NCBI GenBank assembly: GCA_003168375.1
Contig: PMSI01000003.1
Span: forward strand, 1,116,001 to 1,180,000
DNA: 64,000 nt
Source of the DNA: Vulcanimicrobiota bacterium
Lineage (GTDB): Bacteria; Vulcanimicrobiota; Vulcanimicrobiia; Vulcanimicrobiales; Vulcanimicrobiaceae
Direction of reading: 5' to 3'
The notes under the pieces: generated by a model
The model's database searches: none
Told to the model about the DNA's origin: nothing
Seen by the model: the letters and a program-made list of their open reading frames with translations, nothing else
Shown: in pieces, positions 17,326 to 26,112 of the stretch
Layout of the letters: the number at the start of each line of letters is the position of its first letter
How positions within the stretch are numbered: the first letter of the stretch is position 1
Program-made: the position numbers and the translations under genes

Positions 17326-20300
17326 ATGTCCGCACGTTGGCTGATCGTCGCGGCCCTTTTATCACTCTGCGGGGCGACGTCCCTGAAAATGCTGGCGCTC
17401 GCGCCGAACATCGCCGTCGCCGTGCCGGACGACTGGACCGCGGCGCACGACACGCGCACGACGTACCTGCTGCAGCACGAGGCGAAGCCCGGCGTCGTCG
17501 ACGCGACGACGATCGTGCAGGTCGAGAAGCGTCCGAGCCACGACGACGCGCTGCGCCGTTTGGCCGTCGTTCGCGCCGCCGAGCCGGCGACGGCGAAGTA
17601 CCTCCTCATCGCCGGCTGGCCGGCGGTCGAGCGCGAAGCGCTCGTCCCGTTCCAGCATCCGGGCGAGGGTGAAGATCCGAGCTCGTTCCGGGGGTCGGCG
17701 GAAAAGACGCTCCGGACCGAGACCGCCGTCGCAATCGGTATCTACGTGATCCGCTTCCAGACGCTGCTGCAGCCGGGCGCGAACTCACGGCTCGCCGCCG
17801 AAGCCCTGGCGATCGTGCGGCGTCTGCGGGCGCCGGCGGCGAACGAGGCGCAATCGGCGGCGGACATGCGCGCCCTGTCGAACGCGCCGCAGGCGATGGC
17901 TCCCGCGAGCGGGCACGCCTCGTCGACGATCGCGAAGCGCGGCGCCGGCAGCGGAACGCGTCCCGGAGCCGGAGGCTCGACACTGGTGCGGGGCGCCGGC
18001 GAGGTGGAAGCCGCGGCTTCGATAGACGGGACCAGCTTCGTGACGGACGGCGGCTGCGGCATCGCGTATTCGAACAACGGCGGCCAGATGTTCACGAACA
18101 GTGCGGTGAACTGGACCGGCATTCCGCCCGGATTGGACGGCGATTGCACCGTGACATGGGGCCCGAGCGGAAACTTCTACCTCGGCCAGCTCGCGAGCAA
18201 CGGCGCGAATCAGTACGTCGCGTTCGGACAGTCGACCGACGGCGGCGCACATTTCAACTATCTCGCGCTGGCGGTGAACCGCAGCGTCGGCCAGCCGCTG
18301 AACACCAACGTCGACCAGCCGCACATTGCCGCCGACCGATGGAACACCTCGGCGAGCGGGCACGACCTGCTTTACGTGGTGTGGCACGAGACCGGCAACT
18401 TCGTCTCACGGGTCGCCTGTTCGTCGGACTCCGGCGCGACGTGGGGCGCTCCCGTCAACGCGAGCAGCGGAAACTTCGGGTTTCCGCGCGTCGCGGTCGG
18501 CCGCGACGGCCGGGTGTACGTGACGTCGCGCAGCTGGCCGAACACGATCGACATCGACGCGTTCAGCGGGTGCGACGCCGGCCTGGTCGAGCAGCTCGGC
18601 TTTCCCCAGTCGATCGCGTTTCCCGACCTCTTCGGCGCGACGTGCTCGGGCGGTGCGGTCACCGGGCTCGACCGCTGCAACGACGGCAACACGCTGGCCA
18701 GCCCCACGATCGCCGTCGACGACACCGACGCGAACCATGTGTACTTCGCCTGGGCGCAGGCGAACGCCGCCAACAACGGACAGGTCGTCATGGTCAACGA
18801 CTTCCGCGACGACGGTGCCGGAAACATCACGTTCGGGACTCCCGTCGCCGCGAACGGCGGGGGCAACGCCATCCGGTTCATGCCATGGCTGAGCGCATGG
18901 GGCGGCGTCGCGTACACCGGATGGTACGACCGCAGAACCGCCGGGACGACGCTCGCACATCCGAACGACGCGACCCGCTACTTCTTGGGTAGCGTGTCGC
19001 TACGCCACGGACAGCTGGTCGCCGGCCCGGAGTCCGATCTGATGGGGACGGACGATGCGCAATGTGCGAGCGGCTGGGGCGGCGGCACGCGCGAGCTGCA
19101 GGATGCGACGCAATGCACCGTTCAGCCGCAGAACGCGGTCCAGGGCGGCGGGATACCGAAATACGGCGACTACGACGGGTCCGCGATCGGCGGCGGGAGG
19201 CTGCTGAACATCTGGACGTCGGGAACCGCACCGAGCGATCTCCCGCCCGCGGCCAACCACGCGCTGCACGACTATGTCGTCGTGACCGATCTGCCGTCGT
19301 CGTTCTTCGTCCGCGATTGGACGAGCAGCGCTGCGCAGCATGACGGCGGCACGGAACCCTCCATCCACGCGGATTTCTACGACACGAGCGACGTCTGGAA
19401 TCAGGTCGCCGCCGCGCCCGAACCGTTGGTCAACGACTGGGTCGTCGGCGATCTCCCCGTACGCGGCGCTCAGAGTTACGCGCTTGCGCGCGTCTCTCGG
19501 CGCGCGCCGGCGGCACCGACCGTCGCGCCCGTGACGATCTCCGCCGACTTCCTGATGGCCGATTTCGGCATGGGCCTTCCGTTCAAAGATCTCGGAACCC
19601 AGATGGTGACCCTGAACGCGACCGATGCGACGGTGGTCACGCCCGGCTTGGCGTGGACGTTGTCCGCAACCGCGTCATCACACGTCTGTCTGGCGGTTCA
19701 GATCAGCGCGCCCGGCGATCCCTACCAGCCGCCGGGGCTCGTCAACAGATCGCCGGGACCCGGGGGAACCGATCCGGACGTGATCGGCGATAACAAGAAG
19801 GCGCAGCGCAACCTTCTCTTGGGCGCCGGGGCCGGGGGAGCGGGCGGCGAGTTCCATGCGATCGTGCACAACATCGAGCGCGTGCGCCGGGACATCGTCC
19901 TGCAGTATTCCGTCGATCCGAAAGCTGCCCGCTACGTCTCCGGCGGGACGATCGCTGTCGTCGGCGGCAAGGATGCGACCGACGCGAAGGCGGGGCGCTT
20001 CGTACTCTCCGCGATGGCACCTGGCGAGGAACGCTGGATCCGCGTCCGCTTCGGTGCGGTCTCCGCGCCGAACGGGTCGGTGTCGGTGTTGCGTTTCGGT
20101 GAGCGCGGCCCCCGCGGCGTCTCCAACGGATTCGCGATCGGCTACCGCCGGCTGCCGCTTCCGCTCGTTCTGCGCGAGCGTCTGCGTACCGGACAGGACG
20201 TGATCGGCCGGCTCGCAGCGATTGCACGCGACACGCGACTGGCCCAGGCATCGGCCGAGGCGCGGCGTCTCGCCGCGGCTTCGACGAAAGGCGTCGGCGC

Positions 20301-20532
20301 GGCGCCGTACCGCGCGCTCCTGAAGGGTCGGGGCGCCTACGTTCGCGCGGTCGTCGCCAAGCAGCTCGCGGCGCAGGGCTCCGATCCGTTCGGCGTCGAC
20401 GCCGCGTTCGCGGCGTTGACCGCGGCGTTGTCCGCGGGCAGCGACGAGGCCGTCGCGATCGCGGACGACGTCGCGCTGCAGCGCCTCGACGCGGACCTCA
20501 CGTGGATGCAGCGGAGGGCCGCCGGTCGGTAG
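17326..20532 (+). CDS. Large exported protein with BNR/sialidase-like propeller
   Basis: About 1068 residues with an N-terminal signal sequence (MSARWLIVAALLSLCGATSL). Residues roughly 30-170 form a small domain of unknown type. Roughly 230-700 holds Asp-box-like repeats (SNNGGQMF, STDGGAHF, SSDSGATW) as in sialidases and other BNR propellers. Beyond 750 comes a beta-rich region and a helical Ala/Arg-rich tail. The catalytic Arg triad of true sialidases is not evident, so no enzyme activity is claimed. The ATG at 17326 follows CCGGA. It stands alone between the reductase and the convergent S10 peptidase genes. Confidence 0.7.
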   Translation: MSARWLIVAALLSLCGATSLKMLALAPNIAVAVPDDWTAAHDTRTTYLLQHEAKPGVVDATTIVQVEKRPSHDDALRRLAVVRAAEPATAKYLLIAGWPAVEREALVPFQHPGEGEDPSSFRGSAEKTLRTETAVAIGIYVIRFQTLLQPGANSRLAAEALAIVRRLRAPAANEAQSAADMRALSNAPQAMAPASGHASSTIAKRGAGSGTRPGAGGSTLVRGAGEVEAAASIDGTSFVTDGGCGIAYSNNGGQMFTNSAVNWTGIPPGLDGDCTVTWGPSGNFYLGQLASNGANQYVAFGQSTDGGAHFNYLALAVNRSVGQPLNTNVDQPHIAADRWNTSASGHDLLYVVWHETGNFVSRVACSSDSGATWGAPVNASSGNFGFPRVAVGRDGRVYVTSRSWPNTIDIDAFSGCDAGLVEQLGFPQSIAFPDLFGATCSGGAVTGLDRCNDGNTLASPTIAVDDTDANHVYFAWAQANAANNGQVVMVNDFRDDGAGNITFGTPVAANGGGNAIRFMPWLSAWGGVAYTGWYDRRTAGTTLAHPNDATRYFLGSVSLRHGQLVAGPESDLMGTDDAQCASGWGGGTRELQDATQCTVQPQNAVQGGGIPKYGDYDGSAIGGGRLLNIWTSGTAPSDLPPAANHALHDYVVVTDLPSSFFVRDWTSSAAQHDGGTEPSIHADFYDTSDVWNQVAAAPEPLVNDWVVGDLPVRGAQSYALARVSRRAPAAPTVAPVTISADFLMADFGMGLPFKDLGTQMVTLNATDATVVTPGLAWTLSATASSHVCLAVQISAPGDPYQPPGLVNRSPGPGGTDPDVIGDNKKAQRNLLLGAGAGGAGGEFHAIVHNIERVRRDIVLQYSVDPKAARYVSGGTIAVVGGKDATDAKAGRFVLSAMAPGEERWIRVRFGAVSAPNGSVSVLRFGERGPRGVSNGFAIGYRRLPLPLVLRERLRTGQDVIGRLAAIARDTRLAQASAEARRLAAASTKGVGAAPYRALLKGRGAYVRAVVAKQLAAQGSDPFGVDAAFAALTAALSAGSDEAVAIADDVALQRLDADLTWMQRRAAGR

Positions 20533-20544
20533 TCCTTCGCCCGG

Positions 20545-22068
20545 TTATCGGGCTCCGGCTTCGCGGTAAAACTGCAGCAGGTCGGCTTTGAACTGCACGA
20601 GGGAGTCGTGGTTCAGGTAGACTTCGTGGCCTGAGGCGTAGTAGGAGTAGTGCAGGCGTTTGCGCTGCTCCGCGTTCAGCCCCATGTGGTTGAGCAGGTA
20701 CTCGGTGCCGTAGAAGCCGGTCGCGAGATCGAAGTAGCCGTTCGCCGAGAGGACGTGCAGCGAGGGGTTCTGCGTGATCGCCGCTTTCAGGTCGGGGACG
20801 GTGCTCACCGCGCTCGCGTCCTCGCCGCGCATGTATTTCCACGCGCCGTTGACGCGGAAATCAAGCACGTCGTACGGGCGTTCGTCCCGGTACTTGAGCA
20901 CGTCGTGGGCGTAGTGGTTGAACGCCGTGACGAACGCCGCCGCGGTCATCGTGTCGGACGGATCGTAGCTCGGGAACGTCCCGTTCGGATCGCTCTCGTC
21001 GCCGCTATAGCGCCCGTCGTACCGCCCGACGTTCCGGCCCTCCGCACGCAGCAGTTCTTCCTGGAAGCGGTTGGGGTTGACGCGCAGGTTGGCGGCCTCG
21101 ATGTACTTCTCGCTCAGCCCGGTGTAGGCGTGCAGCTTCGCGACGGTCTGCGCGCGCGTCGCGGCGTCGAGGTTGTCGCCCTTGAGCAGCGCTGCGGCGT
21201 ACGGCCCGCCCGCGAACGCGCGCACCTCCGCCAGGAAGCGCGCGAGATCCGGCGGGTTGCCGGCCGCCTTGTGGTGGTACCACGCGACCGCGGCCTCGGT
21301 CGGGAGATAGCCGATGAACGCCAGGTCTTCACCCGGGCCGTTGCGGATCGGCAAGAAGTTGTAGTCGAGGGCCGACGAGAGAAGCACGACACCGTTCACC
21401 GCCATCCCGTCGGTCTGCAGCAGGTTCACCACGTTCGCGGCGCGCGTCGTGCCGTACGACTCGCCGAACAGGAACTTCGGCGACTGCCAGCGCCCGTTGC
21501 GCGTCGCCCAGCGCTCGATGAACTGGGTGAACGCCTTCGCGTCCTCGTCGACGCCGTAATAGTCGGTCGCCTTCCCGCGCGCGACCAGCGTGCTCCAACC
21601 GGTGCCGACCGCGTCGACGAAGACCAAATCGCTGGCGTCCAGCAGCGACGACTCGTTGTCGACCAGCGGCGGGTTCAGACCGGGCTGGGTCGCGTTCTTC
21701 GGCACCTGCACGCGGACCGGCGCGAACGAACCCATGTGCAGCCAGATCGTCGACGAACCCGGGCCGCCGTTCCACAAGAACGTCACCGGCCGCTTGCGCG
21801 CGTCGGTGTTGTCGGCCGTGTACGCGACGTAGAACATGCTCGCGGTCGGCTCGTGCTCGGCGTCGCGCAGCAGGATCGTCCCGGCGCGCGCGGTGTAGGC
21901 GATGCGCCGCCCCCCGATCGCGATCGTGTGGTGGGTGACCGCGTCTTTGACGCCCGGGACCGGGCGGAACGACGGCGCGGGGGCCGGCGACACTTGCGCG
22001 TTTGCGGGCGCGACTTGGCCGCAGGCGAATGCGAGCACGGCGAAGGCGGAGATGATGAGCGAACGCAT
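20545..22068 (-). CDS. Exported S10-family serine carboxypeptidase (copy 1)
   Basis: Secreted alpha/beta-hydrolase peptidase of 507 residues. Signal peptide RSLIISAFAVLAFACGQVAP; oxyanion segment FLWNGGPGSSTIWLHMGS; nucleophile FGESYGTTRA with Ser near residue 204; late Asp in NGYFDLATGFYG (about 447) and His in SGHEVYLNH (about 481). All three members of the catalytic triad are therefore present. S10 carboxypeptidases work at acidic pH and are rare in bacteria outside a few groups. The ATG starts two bases after the stop of the upstream paralogue, so the two are one transcription unit. Confidence 0.93.
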   Translation of the reverse strand: MRSLIISAFAVLAFACGQVAPANAQVSPAPAPSFRPVPGVKDAVTHHTIAIGGRRIAYTARAGTILLRDAEHEPTASMFYVAYTADNTDARKRPVTFLWNGGPGSSTIWLHMGSFAPVRVQVPKNATQPGLNPPLVDNESSLLDASDLVFVDAVGTGWSTLVARGKATDYYGVDEDAKAFTQFIERWATRNGRWQSPKFLFGESYGTTRAANVVNLLQTDGMAVNGVVLLSSALDYNFLPIRNGPGEDLAFIGYLPTEAAVAWYHHKAAGNPPDLARFLAEVRAFAGGPYAAALLKGDNLDAATRAQTVAKLHAYTGLSEKYIEAANLRVNPNRFQEELLRAEGRNVGRYDGRYSGDESDPNGTFPSYDPSDTMTAAAFVTAFNHYAHDVLKYRDERPYDVLDFRVNGAWKYMRGEDASAVSTVPDLKAAITQNPSLHVLSANGYFDLATGFYGTEYLLNHMGLNAEQRKRLHYSYYASGHEVYLNHDSLVQFKADLLQFYREAGAR

Positions 22069-22070
22069 TT

Positions 22071-23567
22071 TCAGCGCCCCGCCGCTTCGCCGTAGAAACG
22101 GACGAGGTCGGCTTTGAGCGCGCGCCGCGACTCGTCGTGGAGATAGATCATGTGTCCCGACGGATAGAAGCCGTACTCGACGTGCGAGCGCAGCGAGGGA
22201 TCGAGGCCGAGGTGCCCGAGCGTGTACTCGGTGCCGAAGAACGGCGTCGCGAGATCGTAGTAGCCGTTCGCGGCGAAGACGCGCAGGTACGGATTCTTCG
22301 TCATCGCCTCGCGCAGGTCGGCGGCGCCGCTCGGCGCGACGATCGAGCGCGTGCGGCGGAAGTTCCAGTCGCGGCCGACGACCGGGTAGTTCGTGCCGAG
22401 ATACGGACGGTCGACCTTGAAGCCCAACTCGTCGCGCACGTAGCGGCTGAACGCGCCGACGAACGCGTCGGTCAGCAGGTCGTCGCTGGTCGCGTCGTAC
22501 GTCGTCGAGTCGTTGGTGCGGTCGAGGGTCGGGCCGCGATAGCGCCCGTCGAGCCGGCCGGTCACGACCCCGGCGTCGCCGAGCAGCACCTGCTCGAAAC
22601 GGCTCGGATCGATGCGCATGTTCGCACGCTCGATGTACGCTTCGTCGAGTCCGGTGTAGGCGTGGAGCTTGGCGACGACGCCGCGCCGCGTCGCGGAGTC
22701 GATCGTGTCCCCGCGCGTCAGCGCGTCGGCGTACGGACCGATCGCGTACGCCCGCACCTCCTCGACGAAGCGGGCGAGATCGGGCGGGTTCCCGGGGACC
22801 TTGTGGTGGTACCAGGCGACCGCGGCTTCGGTCGGCAGAAAGCCGATGTAGCCGTAGTCCTCGCCCGGCGCCTGGCCGTTGTCGAACACGTTGTAGTCGA
22901 GCGCGGACGAGACGAGCACGACGCCGTTGATCGCCATCCCGTCGCGCTGCAGCCGGTCGACGACGACCGCGGCGCGCATCGTGCCGTACGACTCGCCGAA
23001 CAGGAACTTCGGTGAGGCCCAGCGGCCGTTCTGCGTCGTCCAGTCGCGGATGATCGTGTCGTAGGCTTTCGCGTCCTCGTCGATCCCGAAGAACGTCTTC
23101 GGCGTCCCCTTGCCGGTGATCTGGCTGTAGCCGGTGCCGATCGCGTCGATGAAGACCAGGTCGGAGACGTCGATCAGCGACTCGGGATTCGGCACGAGCG
23201 GCGTCCCCGGCGCCGGTGCGGTCGCGTTCGACGGCACGGCGACGTGCACGGGCGCGTACGAGCCCATGTGCAGCCACATCGTCGACGAACCCGGACCGCC
23301 GTTCCACAGGAACGTCACCGGCCGCGTGCGCGGATCCGCGCCGTCGGCGCTGTACGAGACGGTGAAGACGCGCGCGATCTCGTCGCCCGCGTCGTCGCGC
23401 ACCACGCTCGTCCCGGCCCGCGCCGTGTACGCGATCGCGCGCCCGCCGAGCGTCATCGAATGATGCGTCACCGCGGGCGGCGGATCGGCCGCGCCGGCCG
23501 GCCGCGCGACAGATAGAGCCGAACACACGAACAGCGATGCCGCGCCAAAGGCCGCAAATCTCCGCAT
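22071..23567 (-). CDS. Exported S10-family serine carboxypeptidase (copy 2)
   Basis: Paralogue of the adjacent gene, 498 residues, with the same plan: signal peptide (RRFAAFGAASLFVCSALSV), FLWNGGPGSSTMWLHMGS, nucleophile FGESYGTMRA (Ser about 193), Asp in NGYYDLATPFFG, His in YPSGHMIYLHD. Long stretches such as GFLPTEAAVAWYHHK are almost identical in both copies, so the pair arose by tandem duplication and then diverged, most in the N- and C-terminal thirds. The ATG at 23565-23567 was chosen for the signal peptide; a GTG six bases upstream is possible. Confidence 0.93.
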   Translation of the reverse strand: MRRFAAFGAASLFVCSALSVARPAGAADPPPAVTHHSMTLGGRAIAYTARAGTSVVRDDAGDEIARVFTVSYSADGADPRTRPVTFLWNGGPGSSTMWLHMGSYAPVHVAVPSNATAPAPGTPLVPNPESLIDVSDLVFIDAIGTGYSQITGKGTPKTFFGIDEDAKAYDTIIRDWTTQNGRWASPKFLFGESYGTMRAAVVVDRLQRDGMAINGVVLVSSALDYNVFDNGQAPGEDYGYIGFLPTEAAVAWYHHKVPGNPPDLARFVEEVRAYAIGPYADALTRGDTIDSATRRGVVAKLHAYTGLDEAYIERANMRIDPSRFEQVLLGDAGVVTGRLDGRYRGPTLDRTNDSTTYDATSDDLLTDAFVGAFSRYVRDELGFKVDRPYLGTNYPVVGRDWNFRRTRSIVAPSGAADLREAMTKNPYLRVFAANGYYDLATPFFGTEYTLGHLGLDPSLRSHVEYGFYPSGHMIYLHDESRRALKADLVRFYGEAAGR

Positions 23568-23595
23568 TTTCACGGAGTCCGTCGTTCGTCGCGAG

Positions 23596-23895
23596 CTAGC
23601 GCGCCGCCTCGGCATCGACCGCGTAGACGAACGCCAGCACCTCGGCGACGACCGCGTACAGCTCGCGCGGCAGCGTCCGGCCGACCTCGAGTTTGGCGAG
23701 CGCTTCGACCAGCCCGGCGTCCTGGTGGATCGGCACGTCGTGCTCGCGCGCGAGGCGGACGATCTCTTCCGCGGTAAGGCCGCGGCCGATCGCCACGATC
23801 TCCGGCGGCTCGGGGCCGAGCGGGTCGTAGCGGAGCGCCGCGGCGGCGGGACGCGCCGGCGCGTTCCGGCGCGCATCGTAGTAACGCGTGTTCAT
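23596..23895 (-). CDS. FlhB C-terminal domain homologue (YlqH type)
   Basis: A 99-residue free-standing relative of the cytoplasmic domain of the export gate protein FlhB. Recognisable are YDARRNAPARPAAAALRYDPL, the segment PPEIVAIGRGLTAEEIVRLARE and HDVPIHQDAGLVEALAKLEVG, equivalent to the part of FlhB after the NPTH cleavage site. Such proteins accompany a FliK-like gene in Bacillus (ylqG-ylqH) and can replace the FlhB C-terminal fragment. The ATG overlaps the stop of the upstream FliK-like gene (ATGA). Confidence 0.85.
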   Translation of the reverse strand: MNTRYYDARRNAPARPAAAALRYDPLGPEPPEIVAIGRGLTAEEIVRLAREHDVPIHQDAGLVEALAKLEVGRTLPRELYAVVAEVLAFVYAVDAEAAR

Positions 23896-25748
23896 GCCGA
23901 CCGGTCCACGACGGCGGTGGGATCGAACGGCTGCGACGGCGGCGCTTCGACGGCGACCGTCGAGGTGGTTCCGACCGACGCGCCGGCCGACGCGACGCGA
24001 TAGCGCAGCGACTCGAGCCGCGCGGTCAGACCGCCGAGGGCATCCCGGAACGCGCGCATCGCCGGCGCCGCCTCCGTGCGCACGTCGACGGTCACCTCGC
24101 GGCCGACGGTGACGAGGTCGATGGCGACGGTGCCGTAGTGCGCGGTCTCGAGGACGAAGGCGATGCGGAAGTTCTCGGGGTCGACCGACCCGGTGCCGCG
24201 TCCCTCCGGCGCGTCGCGCTTCACCGTGATGTGCGCGTTCGCGACGCCCTGCGGCGTCGTGAGCGGGATCGTGAACGCGAGCCCGTCAGGCTGGGCGGCG
24301 AGCGTCTGGGCCGCGCCGACCTGCATCGCGGTCAGCGCCGTGAGCGCGCCGGCCAGCGCGGGCGCGAGCGCATGCGGCGTGCCGGGGGCCGCAGCGACGG
24401 CGAGGATCGTCTGCTTCAAATCGGCGCCGACGGCAGCGGCGCGCTCGGCGGCGACCGCGGCCGCGATCGGCGGCGGCGGTTCCGAAGGCGCGGTGTTCTG
24501 CGCGGGCGCCGTCGCCGTCGCCGGCGGATCGGCAGGCGGCGCCGCGGCGCGGCTCGCGGCGAGCAGCGTCGCCAGCTTCGGCTCCGCGCCGTCGACGACG
24601 TGGTCGACGTAGGCCGCGATCTGCGCCGCCAGCGCCGGCGAACGCGGTTCGATGCGGCCGACGAAACTCAGCAGCGTGCGCAGCGTCGCGACGTTGGGGT
24701 CACCGCTCGCCCGCGGCAGCGCGCGCTCGAGTGCGGCGAGCGCATCGGGCAGCCGCTCCGGCCGCTGCAGCGCGAGCGTCGCCGACGCGACGTTGCTCGG
24801 CGTGACCGGGAGCCGCAGCGCGCGCAGAAGCGCGACGGGTTCAGCGTAGGCGGTGAGCGCGGGCACGCGCACCCCGGGCGACGGCTGCGCACGAAGAGGG
24901 CTCGGCGTCGCGATCGGAATCGCGATCGGAGGCGGCGGCTTGGGCGCGATCGGCGGCGGCGCGGTAGAGCCGCGCAACCCATCGCCGAGCACGCGCTGCG
25001 CGACCGCGGCGCGCGTGGCGGCGAGCCGAGCCTCGATCGACGTGGCCTCGCGCGGCGTGAGGACGACTGTTCGGTGGGGCGCCGGCGGGGCGGCCGGGGC
25101 CGCCGGCGGCGCACCCGCGGAGTCGGCGGCCGCGACCGGCGAGGGAGCGACGGACGCACGCGAGACGACCGAGCTGAGCGTCGCGCCGAGGCCCGGCCTC
25201 GCGGGCGGCGCGGCCGGCGGCATCTGCTCGAGCGCGACCGGCTGCCCGCGCACGGGCACGACCGGCGTCAAGGCGGGAGGCGCGACGCGCAGGCCGATCG
25301 GCGTTGCGACGGCCGTCGCGGCCGGCGCCGGGGCGGGCGCGGCGGGTGGCGGCGACTGCGGGGCGGCGAGCTGCGGCGAGGCCGCGCCCGGCGCGGGCGG
25401 CGGCGGTGCGGCCGGTGCGTTCGGCGTGAGCGGTTCGACCGCGGCGTCCGCGCCGGTCCCGACGACCTGCAGCAAGATCCGCTCGCCGTCGAAACCGGCG
25501 ACCCGCACCTGCAGTACGTCGCCCGGGCGGACGGTCGGTGGGAGCGAGGCGGCGACGCGACGACCGGCGATCTCCAGCAGGTCGGTGAGCCCGTTCGAGG
25601 GCAGCACGCGCGCGGTGACGACCGCATCCTCGACCAACAGACCGCGGAGTGCCTGTGCGTCCGCCGCGAGCTGGGCCAGTTCGGCATCGATCAGCGCGGT
25701 CAGATCCGCTTGTGACGTTGCGGCGACCGCGACCGGATCGACGGCCAT
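23892..25748 (-). CDS. Second FliK-like (hook-length control domain) protein
   Basis: A 618-residue protein with a conserved N-terminal region (LLVEDAVVTARVLPSNGLTD, RPGDVLQVRVAGFDGERILL), a very long Ala/Pro-rich middle and a C-terminal Flg_hook-like domain (FTIPLTTPQGVANAHITVK, IAFVLETAHYGTVAIDL, MRAFRDALGGLTARLESLRY). It resembles YlqG-type proteins paired with an FlhB C-terminal homologue. The cell thus has two FliK-like proteins; the classical one is in the fliF operon. Its own function is not known. It ends overlapping the YlqH-type gene. Confidence 0.75.
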   Translation of the reverse strand: MAVDPVAVAATSQADLTALIDAELAQLAADAQALRGLLVEDAVVTARVLPSNGLTDLLEIAGRRVAASLPPTVRPGDVLQVRVAGFDGERILLQVVGTGADAAVEPLTPNAPAAPPPPAPGAASPQLAAPQSPPPAAPAPAPAATAVATPIGLRVAPPALTPVVPVRGQPVALEQMPPAAPPARPGLGATLSSVVSRASVAPSPVAAADSAGAPPAAPAAPPAPHRTVVLTPREATSIEARLAATRAAVAQRVLGDGLRGSTAPPPIAPKPPPPIAIPIATPSPLRAQPSPGVRVPALTAYAEPVALLRALRLPVTPSNVASATLALQRPERLPDALAALERALPRASGDPNVATLRTLLSFVGRIEPRSPALAAQIAAYVDHVVDGAEPKLATLLAASRAAAPPADPPATATAPAQNTAPSEPPPPIAAAVAAERAAAVGADLKQTILAVAAAPGTPHALAPALAGALTALTAMQVGAAQTLAAQPDGLAFTIPLTTPQGVANAHITVKRDAPEGRGTGSVDPENFRIAFVLETAHYGTVAIDLVTVGREVTVDVRTEAAPAMRAFRDALGGLTARLESLRYRVASAGASVGTTSTVAVEAPPSQPFDPTAVVDRSA

Positions 25749-25749
25749 C

Positions 25750-26073
25750 TCAGGCCGTAAAGTCGATCAGATGCGTGGGCTCGTCGAGCCCGGCCGCCTC
25801 GTCGACGACCTGTTCAAACGCGGCGCGCGCGTCGCCGTCGTGCGGTTCGTAGGTGTCACCACGGGAGTCGCGCTCCGCGTTGGGGTCGATGCGGGTGCCC
25901 AGCCCCTCGCCGGTCTCGTTCACGCGCTCTTCGCGCTCTTGGACGTGGGCGGCGAAGCTCGCCTGCGCGGCCTGCTGGGCGGCGCGCGGCGCGTCTTCGG
26001 CGCGCTGCGTCAGCGGCGCTGTCTGCGAGGCCTGCCAGATCGATCCTTGGATGTCGGTGGGGCGAATCGCCAT
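25750..26073 (-). CDS. Small acidic protein of the fliA-ylqG interval
   Basis: A 107-residue hydrophilic protein (MAIRPTDIQGSIWQASQTAP...), rich in Ala, Gln, Glu and Arg, with a predicted helix QRAEDAPRAAQQAAQASFAA. Similar small proteins lie next to FliA/FliK-like genes in other flagellar clusters, but I know no function. The ATG at 26071-26073 has GGA seven bases upstream; a TTG four codons earlier is possible. It is one base from the FliK-like gene and 39 bases from fliA. Confidence 0.65.
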   Translation of the reverse strand: MAIRPTDIQGSIWQASQTAPLTQRAEDAPRAAQQAAQASFAAHVQEREERVNETGEGLGTRIDPNAERDSRGDTYEPHDGDARAAFEQVVDEAAGLDEPTHLIDFTA

Positions 26074-26112
26074 GCTATCGTCCAAGTGAGAGGCCGTAAC
26101 CGGCCTCCGGGT

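Noticed and set aside
17326-20532. Functional sialidase
   Set aside because: Asp-box-like repeats are present but the catalytic Arg triad and Tyr/Glu pair of sialidases could not be identified.
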